Notes: generated by a model from the letters alone, not told the origin. A stretch of DNA of 64,000 bases from Bacillota bacterium (GCA_023430975.1 JAEYYB010000138.1:1-64000); one strand, 5' to 3'. Shown: positions 1 through 9,407, counted from the stretch's first letter. Program-made: numbers and translations.

Positions 1-1
1 A

Positions 2-289
2 CAGCATCTTAAGATTAAAAAATTCTTTGGAACGAGCTTTAATGCTGTACTAATCCAGATATATTCCGCCCTTATATTGTTTTGTCTTCTAAAGCTAATG
101 CATATGCTTGTTGGAACAAAGTATGACTTCTTAAAAACAGTAAGGCTTATTGCAGGTGGACTTTGGAACTCTCTTTCGCAACTGCAAGAGGACTTAGCTC
201 CTAAGAAGCCTCCTACATCATCCAGGCAAAAACGGCTTAATTGGAAACAAGAATTTGAAGCAGTTCGGCAGTTGTATAAATTAGATTAA
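2..289 (+). CDS. IS4-type transposase, C-terminal fragment (cut by window edge)
   Basis: An open frame runs from the first bases of the window to a TAA at 287-289; the beginning lies outside. The translated text begins QHLKIKKFFGTSFNAVLIQI and continues with YSALILFCLLKLMHML, which matches the usual C-terminal end of IS4-type DDE transposases (short basic motif HLKIKxFxGTS, an Asn-Ala-Val-x-x-Gln-Ile segment, then a hydrophobic helix). The catalytic DDE residues would lie upstream of the window. The right end of the insertion sequence should lie shortly after the stop, close to the point where the next minus-strand kinase gene is cut short, so the element may have inserted into that kinase. 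Family assignment is by recognition of the C-terminal pattern only. Confidence 0.7.
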   Translation, partial: QHLKIKKFFGTSFNAVLIQIYSALILFCLLKLMHMLVGTKYDFLKTVRLIAGGLWNSLSQLQEDLAPKKPPTSSRQKRLNWKQEFEAVRQLYKLD

Positions 290-381
290 TCGTATTAAGC
301 TTTTAAATTTAATAGTGCTCAGCCTTAAGAGATCACTCTCTTTTTCTCTTGCACTACCCATTATTTTCTTATGGGTGCAAG

Positions 382-690
382 CTATACCAGTAATGAATTT
401 ACATTGACTTTTTGTTGAAAATTTTTTGCAACACTAATGACAGATTCTAAATGAAGCACCCAGCTAAAAATAACATAATCAAATGAGGAATTTTTAAGGA
501 AGTTAGTAAGCATATAGCATATGTTATCTAAAACCATGTTTTTATTCTCATCATTGAAGTTCCAAGGATTCATCATCCAACACCAGTCACCATCCAGCCA
601 TACGGAATTATGAAGTCGATGGCTTACTTCTTTACTGACGGTGCTTTTGCCGACACCCATAGTGCCATTGATTATTATAAGCTTTTTCAT
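382..690 (-). pseudogene. P-loop nucleotide kinase-like protein, C-terminally truncated
   Basis: The N-terminus MKKLIIINGTMGVGKST contains a Walker A P-loop (GTMGVGKST), followed by a WLDGDWCWMMNPW segment typical of small AAA/adenylate-kinase-like nucleotide kinases of Firmicutes. Those proteins are usually about 170-180 residues; this one stops at 102, after FSWVLH and an apparently diverged stretch, so the lid and C-terminal parts are missing. The stop lies about 90 bases from the end of the IS4-type transposase fragment, on the far side of a short hairpin (355-381). I infer truncation by the insertion, which makes activity unlikely. The start is ATG at 690; no strong ribosome site is visible. 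Confidence 0.55.
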
Positions 691-733
691 ATATTATCTC
701 ACCATATACACTTTTCATATAGAATAGTTTTTA

Positions 734-1180
734 TCATTTATACCTAATAACTTTATCTGTGAATATTATACCATCCAAATGGTCTATTTCATGGCATAAA
801 ACCCTTGCTAAAAGTCCTTCTCCAGATACAATTATTTTTTCCCCTTTACGATTTAGCCCTTCTACTACAATGTTCTGAGGTCTTTTAACATCACCGTATC
901 TTCCAGGTAAACTCACAGAGCCTTCCTCGCCTATCTGCTCCTCTGATTCACTTATAATTTTGGGATTTATAATTTCTATAAGACCTTCTCCTATATCTGC
1001 AACTACTATTCTCTTCAAAACACCTACATGCATGGCAGAAAGACCTATGGCATTTTCTTTCCTCATTGTTTCTACCAAGTCATCAAGGAATGTTAATATT
1101 TTATTATCAATAACATTTACTTCTCTTGCTTTTTTTCTAAAGATTTCATCATCTAGTTTCCTGATGTTTCTCAAAGCCAT
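734..1180 (-). CDS. Peptide deformylase-like protein with altered active-site motifs
   Basis: Peptide deformylases remove the N-formyl group from nascent proteins using a metal held by one Cys and two His. The fold and spacing are clear: MALRNIRKLDDEIF at the start and the third motif CHEIDHLDG (His130, Glu131, His134) intact. But motif 1, normally GxGLAAPQ, reads IGLSAMH (Gln replaced by His51), and motif 2, normally EGCLS, reads EGSVS, so the metal-binding Cys is Ser88. The start at 1180 is chosen because a GGAGGA ribosome site (1188-1193) sits eight bases ahead; an ATG at 1195 lies upstream of that site and is rejected. It may be an inactive or re-purposed paralogue; a standard def gene is presumably elsewhere. 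About 149 residues, near the usual family size. Confidence 0.85.
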   Translation of the reverse strand: MALRNIRKLDDEIFRKKAREVNVIDNKILTFLDDLVETMRKENAIGLSAMHVGVLKRIVVADIGEGLIEIINPKIISESEEQIGEEGSVSLPGRYGDVKRPQNIVVEGLNRKGEKIIVSGEGLLARVLCHEIDHLDGIIFTDKVIRYK

Positions 1181-1195
1181 TTTAATGTCCTCCAT

Positions 1196-1468
1196 GTGTT
1201 AGTGCCAATATGCGGCATAGCGGTGTTTTATATAAATATTTTATCAGATTGTACCAGTAATTCAAGTGATCCATTCTTCTTTTGGAAAGCAAAATCAGGA
1301 TACTTCACAGATATCAGTACTGATTCCAAAACTGTAGAATTTATTGCAGATCAAGGCACTTACGGTAGGAAAATATCAGTTGATGTGTACATTGGGGATT
1401 GTCTTGGGAATGTCGCATGTTATAGAATATGGTTGGATGGATCAAAAATCAATCAAAATAGCTTATAG
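1196..1468 (+). pseudogene. Fragment of an extracellular Ig/PKD-like domain protein
   Basis: A 90-codon frame whose central part (FFFWKAKSGYFTD, then EFIADQGTYGRKISVDVYI and GDCLGNVA) has the rhythm of bacterial Ig-like or PKD-like beta-sandwich domains (Trp-x-Ala-x-x-Gly-x-Phe, then a Val-x-Val-x-Asp strand pair). It has no signal peptide, no ribosome site, and its start overlaps the leader of the divergent deformylase gene. It is best read as the C-terminal leftover of a larger secreted protein. The family call is tentative. Confidence 0.35.
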
Positions 1469-1485
1469 CAGAAGGGACTGAATTT

Positions 1486-1971
1486 ATGGTGTCTATTCTT
1501 TTGAAATGCAAGAAAGTATTGTTATCAATAATTGTTATAGCCATTCTAGCATTAGTAATTGTCGGTATTTCCAAGTTTTATGACAGAAAGTACGAATACA
1601 TAAATGGAGAAACTAAATTTTCAGTTAATTACTTTTATTCAAATCCTGCTAAAAAAGGGGATGAGGCAACCATAAATATAACTGAGGAAGGAAATTATAA
1701 TTTTTTATTAGTTGACAAGAAGAATAACAAGTTAAATGAAAAGAGCGGTAAGTTTACCAACACGGAAATGGAAGAGATATTTAACTATCTTATGAATGAT
1801 TTGAAGATATACAAGGTAAAAAGTGAGGTTAATGATTATATTGATGCAGACTATTTTTCATTAGAAGTTAATAAAGATGGAAATAAATATAATATAAAGG
1901 GTACGGGTTACGGCTATAAGGATTATTTGTTAAAGTGCTGTGCATCAAAGTTCCCGATTGTTTTTGATTAA
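1486..1971 (+). CDS. Hypothetical membrane-anchored protein
   Basis: I do not recognise this 161-residue protein. A short basic N-terminus is followed by one strong hydrophobic segment (residues about 11-29, LLSIIVIAILALVIVGISK), then a polar domain with several Lys/Glu/Asn-rich stretches and an acidic helix (TNTEMEEIFNYLMNDLK). This suggests a single membrane anchor with the rest outside the cell. There is no lipobox. Two adjacent Cys occur near the C-terminus. The ribosome site is weak (AAGGGA, nine bases before ATG). It lies 17 bases after the Ig-like fragment and may be a later insertion or a shared remnant transcript. It could also be a degenerate lipoprotein. Confidence 0.55.
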   Translation: MVSILLKCKKVLLSIIVIAILALVIVGISKFYDRKYEYINGETKFSVNYFYSNPAKKGDEATINITEEGNYNFLLVDKKNNKLNEKSGKFTNTEMEEIFNYLMNDLKIYKVKSEVNDYIDADYFSLEVNKDGNKYNIKGTGYGYKDYLLKCCASKFPIVFD

Positions 1972-1997
1972 AGGCCGGTTTATTACCGCCTTTTTGC

Positions 1998-2162
1998 TTA
2001 TTTAATTTCCTCCTGATACTCATCTTTAAGCATTTGATACAAATACTCACCATTAAAAAATGGAACTCTTCAGATAATCCTTCAACAATACCAATACTTT
2101 TAAGTCCGATTTTTTCAAACAGTTTTATTCGTCTCAATTTTAGTATTCTTGTTAAGTTTCAT
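1998..2162 (-). pseudogene. GNAT acetyltransferase remnant, frameshifted and internally deleted
   Basis: On the minus strand the text LFEKIGLKSIGIVEGLSEEF matches the C-terminal third of GNAT N-acetyltransferases. After EEFHF the open frame loses similarity, but a one-base shift restores FNGEYLYQMLKDEYQEEIK followed by TAA (2000-1998), a normal GNAT ending. At the other end an ATG at 2162 with an AGGAGA ribosome site opens MKLNKNTKIE but stops after 15 codons. The middle of the gene, including the acetyl-CoA site, is missing. This is a decayed gene with no expected product. Confidence 0.6.
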
Positions 2163-2366
2163 CTTTTTTCTCCTGACACATATTATTCGTAATATATTCC
2201 ATACATGCCATAATAATAATATTTCCATTCTTTAACCTAAACTTAAAATATATAAGGATTATTCCTATATGCAAGGAAATTAATGATTAATTTGACAATA
2301 ACATGAAAAGATGTTTATATATAAATGTCAGATGTTATATTAAATGCACTTATTTTAGAATAAATA

Positions 2367-4622
2367 GTGTTCTTAGTGCAATTTAATTATTTAAAATTTA
2401 TACATATGCTTTGTGGATGGCCTGATACTTACGATTATGGCTATGAATCCAGCGGTACAGGAGGGTTTGATTTGATGTCAAGCGGTAACGGAAAAAATCC
2501 TCAGCCTCCAAATCCATATTTCCGTTCTATCCGTTCCGGCTGGGGAACTCCTATTGAATTAGATTCATTAGCTGACGGCACCATAGTTGATGTTCCTCAG
2601 AATTCCCTTAATCCCTACGTTGTAAAAAATCCGGATACAAAAGAATATTTTATGATTGAGAGTATAAAACAAGAGGGTTACAGAACAAGCATGCCGGGAG
2701 AAGGGTTACTTATATGGCATATTGATGAAAAAGGAAGCAACAATCTTGAGAATATGACTCCAAGCAAGCATTACATGGTTTCTGTAGAGCAGGCTGACGG
2801 TAAGTATGATCTTGAAAATGGACGGGGCAGCGATGCCAATGACCTTTTCAAGGCCGGTAACAATGCTAGCTTTGGTCTCAACACAAGACCTGATTCCAGA
2901 TGGTGGGATGGTAATTACAATCAAACCATAAGCCTTACAAATATTAATGCCGCAGGTACCCAATTTACATATAACAGAGCTTTATCACCAGATATTACTG
3001 AGGGGGGAACAGCTTCAAGCAATAATGCTTTTGATAACAGCACTGAGACTCAAACCAGTGTAACCTCTCCGGCAGGAGAAGTTCAATATGAGATTAAGGA
3101 TACTGCTTATGTTGTTACCAGCTACTCAATAACTAATTCTGCCGATTTGGCTGAGATGGACCCAGAAAGCTGGTCTTTGGAAGGTTCAAATGACAACATA
3201 ACTTGGGAGGCTGTAGATACTAGAAGTGATATTTCCTTCTTAAAAAGATCGGAAACCAAATATTTTATCATTGATAACTCGATGCCATATAAGTACTATA
3301 GATTTAAAATGAATAGTCAAAGTGGCAATACTGTTAAAATATCGGAAATTCAAATGTTCGGTTATAAATTCGACCAGCAGAAAGTATTTGCAAGCGGAGA
3401 TAATGCAGCGGCAGGAGAAGGAATGGATAAGGCCTTCGACGGCAATCCCCAAACCAAATGGCTTACATTTGCGAAAACAGGCTGGATTACTTATAATTTC
3501 CAGAAACCCACAAAAATCACTAACTATTCACTGACATCTGCCAATGACTATAACATCAGAGATCCAAAGGACTGGGAGCTATTGGCATCTAATGACAATA
3601 TAAATTGGGTGGTATTGGATACCAGAAGCAATCAGACATTTAAGGGCAGATTTGCTAAGAAATCATATTCTATTGAAAATGATACAAGCTATGTTTTCTA
3701 TAAGCTTAATATCCTTGGCAATAATTCGGGTGAAGAGATTCAGTTAGGTGAATTTGACCTGTGTGAGGTAACTGCAGGCGGAGAAAATCAGCCTAATGAG
3801 GGAAAGGAAAAAGCTTTTGACGGTTTGACAAATACCAAATGGTTAACATTTAATAGCAAAGACGCAATAACTATAAAATATTTAAGCCCATTTGTAATGA
3901 GCAGTTATGCCCTGACATCAGCTAACGATGCACCCGGCAGAAATCCGAAAGACTGGGTTTTGTATGGCTCTAACGATAATATTGAGTGGTTTGAATTGGA
4001 TAGAAGGAGTGGAGAAACATTCACTGATTACTTCCAGAGAAAGGTATACAATACAGCCAATACAAGTCCATATATGTACTACAAGCTTGATATAACAAAG
4101 AATAATGGAGATGGAATCATACAGCTTGCAGAAATAGAATATTTGCAAGAGTCATCTATACTTCCTGTTGAAGAAAAATTACAAGTTGATTTCTATAATG
4201 GGAATATAACATCTTTAACAAATAATTGCAGCATGAATTATAAAATAACCAATACAAGTGCTGAACCGATAAATTTATCGGATGTAACGGTAAGATATTA
4301 TTATACCATCGATTCAAAGGATTCACAGGTGTTTTATTGTGACTGGTCTAGCAAGGGAACACAATATGCCATAGGAAAATTCTTTGAGATAGATAATACT
4401 TCAGGCACAGCAGATTACTATGTGGAAATTGGATTTGATACAGCTGCAGGTACTCTTGCTCCTGGAGAAAGCATGGAATTAAGAGCAAGAATGGCTAAAG
4501 CTAATTGGGGAGATTACGACCAGAGAAATGATTATTCTTTCAATGGTGTAAGTAATTATGAAAAATGGACGAAGACTCCAGCATATGTTTCTGGAAATAT
4601 AACATGGGGAAACGAGCCATAA
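2367..4622 (+). pseudogene. M6 (immune inhibitor A-like) protease remnant with discoidin-like and CBM3 domains
   Basis: The first 180 residues match the C-terminal half of secreted M6 metalloproteases: CGWPDTYDYGYESSGTGGFD, EYFMIES, PGEGLLIWHIDEKG and VEQADGKYDLENGRGSDAND. Similarity starts at FIHMLCGWPD, exactly where the zinc motif HExxH should be; the frame reads LKFIH, so the His-Glu pair and everything upstream (signal peptide, propeptide, rest of the catalytic domain) are gone. Three tandem F5/8 type C (discoidin-like) domains follow at about 200-330, 335-470 and 470-600, each with a KDW/SNDNIxW pattern, and then a CBM3 (about 610-751, ending in SGNITWGNEP). The nominal GTG start has no ribosome site. 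I infer a 5'-deleted gene; the carbohydrate-binding half could only be made if a new start were captured. Confidence 0.8.
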
Positions 4623-4657
4623 AGATTCTGAAAAAGTAGATATAAATAAGATTAGAT

Positions 4658-4705
4658 AAAACAAAAAATGTTCTTGGTGACAGCACTGAGAACATTTTTT
4701 GTTTG
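4658..4705 (+). terminator. Rho-independent terminator
   Basis: The arms AACAAAAAATGTTCT and AGAACATTTTTTGTT form a perfect stem around a 14-base loop, with A and T runs on the flanks, 38 bases after the M6 remnant stop. Confidence 0.8.
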
Positions 4706-4805
4706 GCTATATCTTTCCTTCAACTGGAAACTAATGAGGTTAGTAGTGTTGTAAACTGTGATAAACAAAATAAAGGTTATTGTAGAAATATAAGCGAAAA
4801 TAGGG

Positions 4806-4835
4806 TTAGCATTCTTTTGTAAATCAGTATATAAT
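4806..4835 (+). promoter_or_regulatory. Possible sigma-A promoter of the GH9 gene
   Basis: TTAGCA (4806-4811) and TATAAT (4830-4835) are separated by 18 bases and lie 37 bases before the GH9 start. The -35 box is only a partial match, and AT-rich DNA gives such hits by chance. Confidence 0.35.
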
Positions 4836-4871
4836 AATTTACATAATGGAAATTTTTTAGGGGGGAAGATT

Positions 4872-7379
4872 ATGATAAAAAAACTATCAGTTGGACTATT
4901 ATTTATTATTGTGTTGCTGGTCGTAAATACAACCTGTAACGCGTATCTGCTGCAAAAAAAGGTATTTTCAGGAACAGGCAGCTCACTTGCCTGGACGTTC
5001 CATGAAAGTGCTCCTGATAATGCATATACTAGGGCTGAGGACGATATGTATGTGGTACATATAGATAATAAAGGGCAAAATGAGTCTGATATTAAAGTAA
5101 GTTATAGAGGCTTTTCACTATATAAAGGTGTCACTTATAATATCGCTTTTAAATTGACCGCAACAAAAGATTGCAAGTTTAATGCTAAAATAATGGAATA
5201 TACCGACCCATACACCGAAGTTTTGAACAGCTATCTGACTCCATATTCAATAAAAGCAAATGAGGTACTGAGTGTTAATCAAAAGTTTACTTCTCCTAAA
5301 GATATTGCCAATGCTGAGCTGTCATTTGAATTTGGAGGCAGACTTGCAGGGGAAGTGCCTTATGATGTTAAGATAATATCGGTCACTTTATCAGGCAATA
5401 ATCCAGCTACACCAACACCTGCTCCTTTACGGGATATTCGTGTAAACCAGCTTGGATATTTCCCATCCGGCCCTAAAAAGGCAACATTAAATTTACAGGG
5501 GCAGGAAATATCTACTCCCCTAACGTGGAAACTCATAAATAGTACCGGTGAGGTTGTAGCAACTGGTAAGACAATCCCTTCAGGAAGCGATCATTCATCG
5601 GGAGAGAATGTACATATTATTGACTTTACCGGTTATACCGCATATGGTAAAGATTATCAACTTGTTGTTGGAAATGCAGTAAGCCATAAGTTTGATATTA
5701 CACAGGATCTTTATTCAAATATGAAATATGATTCACTGAAATATTTTTATCATGCAAGAAGCAGCATAAAAATTGAGATGCCATATTGTGTTGAGAGTCA
5801 GTGGGCTCGTCCGGCAGGACATGCAGATGACACAGCAAGCTTAAAAGAAGGTACAGATTATACTGGACCAAAAACACTTAATTGCACAGGCGGATGGTAC
5901 GATAGTGCAGATCATAATAAGTACCTTGTAAACGGGGGACTTTCATTATGGCTGTTACAAAATCAATATGAGCATTCAAAACTTCGAGGCACGGATGCTA
6001 TTTTTCTGGAGCAGCTATATATTCCTGAAAGCGATAACGATATAAATGATTTAATGGATGAAACCAGATGGGAAATGGAATGGATGCTTAAGATGCAGAT
6101 TCCTTCAGGATATGATAAAGAAGGAATGGCATCACACAAAGTTGCAGATGAAAACTGGACAGGGCTTGCTACAAGGCCAGATCAGGACACTCAAAAACGA
6201 ATTTATTCTCCGCCTTCAACGGCTGCTACATTAAATCTTGCAGCATGTGCAGCACAAGCAGCACGAATCTGGAAGGATGTTGATTCTGCCTTCGCGAATA
6301 AATGCCTTACAGCTGCTGTAAAAGCCTACAATGCAGCAAAAGAAAACCCTGCCATGTTTGTGAAAAACGGTCAGGAAACTGGAAGCACCGCCTATGGTGA
6401 TAACTATTTGGAAGATGAATTTTACTGGGCAGCATGTGAGTTGTATGCAACAACCAGAGAACAAAATTATATTACCGATATAAAATCCTATAAAAATTGC
6501 TTTGAAATACCTGTAGAATTGTCAGGTGAGGATCAGGGTATAAAGGGATGTTTCAACTGCTCATCCACTGGAGCTCTTGGAACTATTACACTTGCACTTA
6601 CTTGCAGTAATGAATTTCCTCAAGTTATAGAAAGTATTATAAAGGCAGCTGATATATTTATAAGTGAGCAAAAGAAAGAAAGCTACGGTATGCCTCTTCC
6701 GGAATCAACATTTAAAACAAGCTTCTTTGACATAATAGAAGAATACTATGGTTATCCAACAGATTCAAATTCATATATAGTTTACAAGGCAGTTGTTCTG
6801 GCATATGCCTATGATTTTGCCCACAAGAATAAATACATATCAAGCATAATGGAGTCGATGGATTACCTCATTGGCCGTAATGTAAACAATAAATCATACA
6901 TAACAGGGTATGGTGATGATCCGGCAAAATACCCGAATCATCGCTTCTTCTGTCCCAATGCAGATCCATCGTTTCCACCTGTTCCTCCAGGCTTTCTTGT
7001 AAGCGGGCCAAACTCCAGCGGACAGGATCACTTGACATTGGTATACCAAATGAAGGAACTGAAATTTCCTGCACAAAAGTGCTATTTTGACAATGAACAG
7101 TCATGGTCAACCAATGTGGTAAAAATTAACCTTAATGCAGGTCTGGCGTGGGCTGCATATTATATTGATTCTTATTGTTCCGAAGGGTTGATTTATTTAA
7201 ATGAGGATATAAACAAAGACTTTACTATAAATATGGCGGATGTTGCAATGATTGCTAAGGGCTTCGGTTTAATAAAATCCGATACCAATTTTGACTTTAG
7301 GTGTGATTTGAATGGAGATGGCTCCGTTAATATGTCTGATGTTATTAAGATAGTTTTAAAATTCGGTTATTCATATTAA
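4872..7379 (+). CDS. Cellulosomal GH9 protein (CBM4-Ig-GH9-dockerin), catalytic Glu replaced
   Basis: An 835-residue secreted protein. It has a signal peptide (1-25), a CBM4-like domain (about 27-175), a short Pro/Thr linker, a CelD_N Ig-like domain (187-275), a GH9 catalytic domain (about 280-775) and a duplicated dockerin (about 778-835, with NMADV and NMSDV). This is the architecture of CbhA/CelK-type GH9 cellulases. The nucleophile-side motif GGWYDSADHNKY keeps both Asp (344, 347). The C-terminal motif, normally TNE-x-x-INWNAP, reads STNVVKINLNAGLAW, so the proton-donor Glu is Val749. The protein may be inactive, act on a different bond, or serve as a binding component. The start has an excellent AGGGGGGAAG site. 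A terminator follows. Confidence 0.92.
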   Translation: MIKKLSVGLLFIIVLLVVNTTCNAYLLQKKVFSGTGSSLAWTFHESAPDNAYTRAEDDMYVVHIDNKGQNESDIKVSYRGFSLYKGVTYNIAFKLTATKDCKFNAKIMEYTDPYTEVLNSYLTPYSIKANEVLSVNQKFTSPKDIANAELSFEFGGRLAGEVPYDVKIISVTLSGNNPATPTPAPLRDIRVNQLGYFPSGPKKATLNLQGQEISTPLTWKLINSTGEVVATGKTIPSGSDHSSGENVHIIDFTGYTAYGKDYQLVVGNAVSHKFDITQDLYSNMKYDSLKYFYHARSSIKIEMPYCVESQWARPAGHADDTASLKEGTDYTGPKTLNCTGGWYDSADHNKYLVNGGLSLWLLQNQYEHSKLRGTDAIFLEQLYIPESDNDINDLMDETRWEMEWMLKMQIPSGYDKEGMASHKVADENWTGLATRPDQDTQKRIYSPPSTAATLNLAACAAQAARIWKDVDSAFANKCLTAAVKAYNAAKENPAMFVKNGQETGSTAYGDNYLEDEFYWAACELYATTREQNYITDIKSYKNCFEIPVELSGEDQGIKGCFNCSSTGALGTITLALTCSNEFPQVIESIIKAADIFISEQKKESYGMPLPESTFKTSFFDIIEEYYGYPTDSNSYIVYKAVVLAYAYDFAHKNKYISSIMESMDYLIGRNVNNKSYITGYGDDPAKYPNHRFFCPNADPSFPPVPPGFLVSGPNSSGQDHLTLVYQMKELKFPAQKCYFDNEQSWSTNVVKINLNAGLAWAAYYIDSYCSEGLIYLNEDINKDFTINMADVAMIAKGFGLIKSDTNFDFRCDLNGDGSVNMSDVIKIVLKFGYSY

Positions 7380-7401
7380 TTATTGATTGTTACTCTTAAT
7401 T

Positions 7402-7443
7402 AAAAACAACCGGTAATGATTGTCCAATGCCGGTTGTTTTTAA
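7402..7443. terminator. Bidirectional terminator between GH9 and ANT(6) genes
   Basis: AAAAACAACCGG and CCGGTTGTTTTT form a perfect 12-bp stem with a 16-base loop, A-rich on the left and T-rich on the right. It can end transcription from both convergent genes. Confidence 0.85.
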
Positions 7444-7455
7444 TTTTGCACTTTT

Positions 7456-8319
7456 TTATAAGCTATTATTTTTTACTTTATATAAATATTCAATCATATT
7501 GGCATCTTCAGTAACATTATAGGTATATCCAAAATGACTGGCAACAGGCTGGGCAATTGTTCGGAACAATTCGCAGGCAATAAATATTGAAGCCCAAAAG
7601 TTGTTGTAATCACTGTTTGAATATGTTTTTGAGTACATTTCATAAATCTCTTTTTTAAGATACTTCTTATAATACTTTCCACTCATACCCACAGATACAG
7701 AAAAACCCACGGTTATCCCGATATACCAATCAATCATTCTTACAAGCATATCGCGAACGACTACATTGTACATCCACATGGCATATGGAAGTTGATCTCT
7801 GGCAATCCCTTTGGCAACGTTATTCAAGCACCACCAGAATTCATTACAGCAGCCTTTGTATTGCTGCTGTGTAGGTTTCTTTATATGATAATCGGAATCA
7901 TTTGAGGCGGGTATCTGAGGCAAACAGTGGTCTTTATCCAAAAGCGGTATTGTTAAGCTGTCACGTACATACTTTTCAAACATAACCTCTTTTATCTGAA
8001 TATTCAAATCGATACGGTTACCGTCTTTAAATAATATAAGCCATGTGTAAGAACGATTAAAGTCTGCATTTATGCCCCAACCCAAGTCGTTACTGTCCGG
8101 TTCTTGGACAATTGCTATATCGCCAAACACTGAAATCCAATCTTTGTTATCTAAAAATGACTTGGTTTCTGTGACCACATATACAATATCATAATCCTGG
8201 TAAATATCTTTTTCGATATTGGGATTTGTACGAGAGCCATTCATGTAAACTGCCCGTACACGTTGGTCTGCCTGTGCAGCACCGATTATTAAATCAAACA
8301 TTTCCTGTTCGCTTCTCAA
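7456..8319 (-). CDS. Aminoglycoside 6-adenylyltransferase, ANT(6)/AadE-AadK family
   Basis: The 287-residue protein has the nucleotidyltransferase core GSRTNPN followed by DYDIVYVV, which positions the two metal-binding Asp, then GDRIDLNIQI-like sequence (here GNRIDLNIQI) with the third Asp. The C-terminal half contains WWCLNNVAKGIARDQLPYAM and the VRMIDWYIG segment typical of ANT(6) enzymes, which modify streptomycin with AMP from ATP in the cytoplasm. Length matches the family (about 280-300). The start is TTG at 8319, placed 7 bases after a GGGAGGG ribosome site. It stands alone between a terminator and the VanZ gene. Chromosomal AadK-like proteins may have weak or no resistance activity, so the substrate is family inference. 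Confidence 0.9.
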   Translation of the reverse strand: MRSEQEMFDLIIGAAQADQRVRAVYMNGSRTNPNIEKDIYQDYDIVYVVTETKSFLDNKDWISVFGDIAIVQEPDSNDLGWGINADFNRSYTWLILFKDGNRIDLNIQIKEVMFEKYVRDSLTIPLLDKDHCLPQIPASNDSDYHIKKPTQQQYKGCCNEFWWCLNNVAKGIARDQLPYAMWMYNVVVRDMLVRMIDWYIGITVGFSVSVGMSGKYYKKYLKKEIYEMYSKTYSNSDYNNFWASIFIACELFRTIAQPVASHFGYTYNVTEDANMIEYLYKVKNNSL

Positions 8320-8423
8320 AGGATTTCCCTCCCTTAATGGAAAAGTGCTTTATGTAGGAATAATTCTCTTAGCCATCCAAATATCAGGCTTTCCCAAACC
8401 ATTTGCATCAGGGATAACACCAA

Positions 8424-8999
8424 CTATTTCTGAAATATAGTAAAGCATATGCCGCCAAAAACAAAACCTAATACATTGGTTATGATATCATTTATATCAA
8501 ATATCCCACGATGAGTTATCCGCTGGGTTGCTTCAAGAAGGAATATGTAAGGAAGGAAACACATAGCCAGCTTCAAATTGGTCAGATTGAATTTATATTT
8601 TACATACATACCTAATGGAACATATATGAGCAGATTTCCAATAAGAATAATTAAGGTTTGGTTAAAATAACGATCAAAATCATTTATCATAGCCAGAGGA
8701 TTCAAATTTATAAAAATATAATTGTGGTATTCTCTTAAGAGTGAAAGTGCTAGAACCATTAAAAAGTAAATGCCTGCAAGCAGATCTATATGTATTTTGG
8801 ATATTTTTCTATCAATAATATAGATGCCGACTATGTATAAAACAAAGGCAAATGAAACCCGTAACCCAATATTGGTTAAGAATGATGTATTGATAATTCG
8901 AACAAAGAAATCATCAAATAGATAGTAAAACAGGAGTTGCGAGAAAAACAAACCGAGTAATAATATTAAAGAGTGTTTTATAATTTTTCCTTGGGACAT
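8424..8999 (-). CDS. VanZ-family membrane protein
   Basis: A 191-residue protein with about five membrane helices. The diagnostic VanZ segments are NLNPLAMINDFDR, IGNLLIYVPLGMYVKYKF, LLEATQRITHRGIFDINDII and the final NVLGFVFGG. VanZ confers low-level teicoplanin resistance in enterococcal van clusters, but most chromosomal members have no known role. No van genes are nearby. A GGAGA-like ribosome site precedes ATG at 8999. It is about 100 bases upstream of the ANT(6) gene on the same strand and could be co-transcribed with it. Confidence 0.88.
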   Translation of the reverse strand: MSQGKIIKHSLILLLGLFFSQLLFYYLFDDFFVRIINTSFLTNIGLRVSFAFVLYIVGIYIIDRKISKIHIDLLAGIYFLMVLALSLLREYHNYIFINLNPLAMINDFDRYFNQTLIILIGNLLIYVPLGMYVKYKFNLTNLKLAMCFLPYIFLLEATQRITHRGIFDINDIITNVLGFVFGGICFTIFQK

Positions 9000-9177
9000 G
9001 GCAAATGAATCTCCTTGGTAATATTGTTTATGGCTTTAATATATATCAGCAGCATTTCCATTATAGCACATTTTCTATATTACCTGGTGCTCTGCTAATA
9101 TGTAAAGCTATAAACACTGTGATATGATGATATTGGGATATAAATAAGATTGATTTGTTTAAAATATAAAAAAAACC

Positions 9178-9303
9178 GGCGGTAGCTGAGGTATGTAAAG
9201 ATTTATACCTATAAAATTTTCATCCTGGATATTAATGTACTACCTGAGGATTTAAATAGTTATGGTTACAAAGAGTAATTTTTAGAGAGTTTTTACTACC
9301 GCC
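9178..9303. repeat. Intergenic stretch with a 9-10 bp inverted repeat
   Basis: The 408-base gap between the VanZ gene and the next minus-strand gene holds CGGCGGTAGC (9178-9187) and ACTACCGCCG (9294-9303), an inverted repeat about 105 bases apart in otherwise AT-rich DNA. The spacing is close to that of the small palindromic repeats elsewhere but the sequence differs. No gene was found in the gap. Confidence 0.35.
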
Positions 9304-9407
9304 GTAGTGTTGTCAATAAAATCTACTTTATATATAATACACCAACTGAAGTATTCAAAAATTACAAAATAGTTAAAAATTATTACAAAGTGGTAACCGT
9401 TATCAAA

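Noticed and set aside
1196..1468. Independent gene for a 90-residue protein
   Set aside because: The start overlaps the leader of the divergent deformylase gene, lacks a ribosome site, and the text looks like the tail of a larger Ig-like protein, so it is listed only as a fragment.
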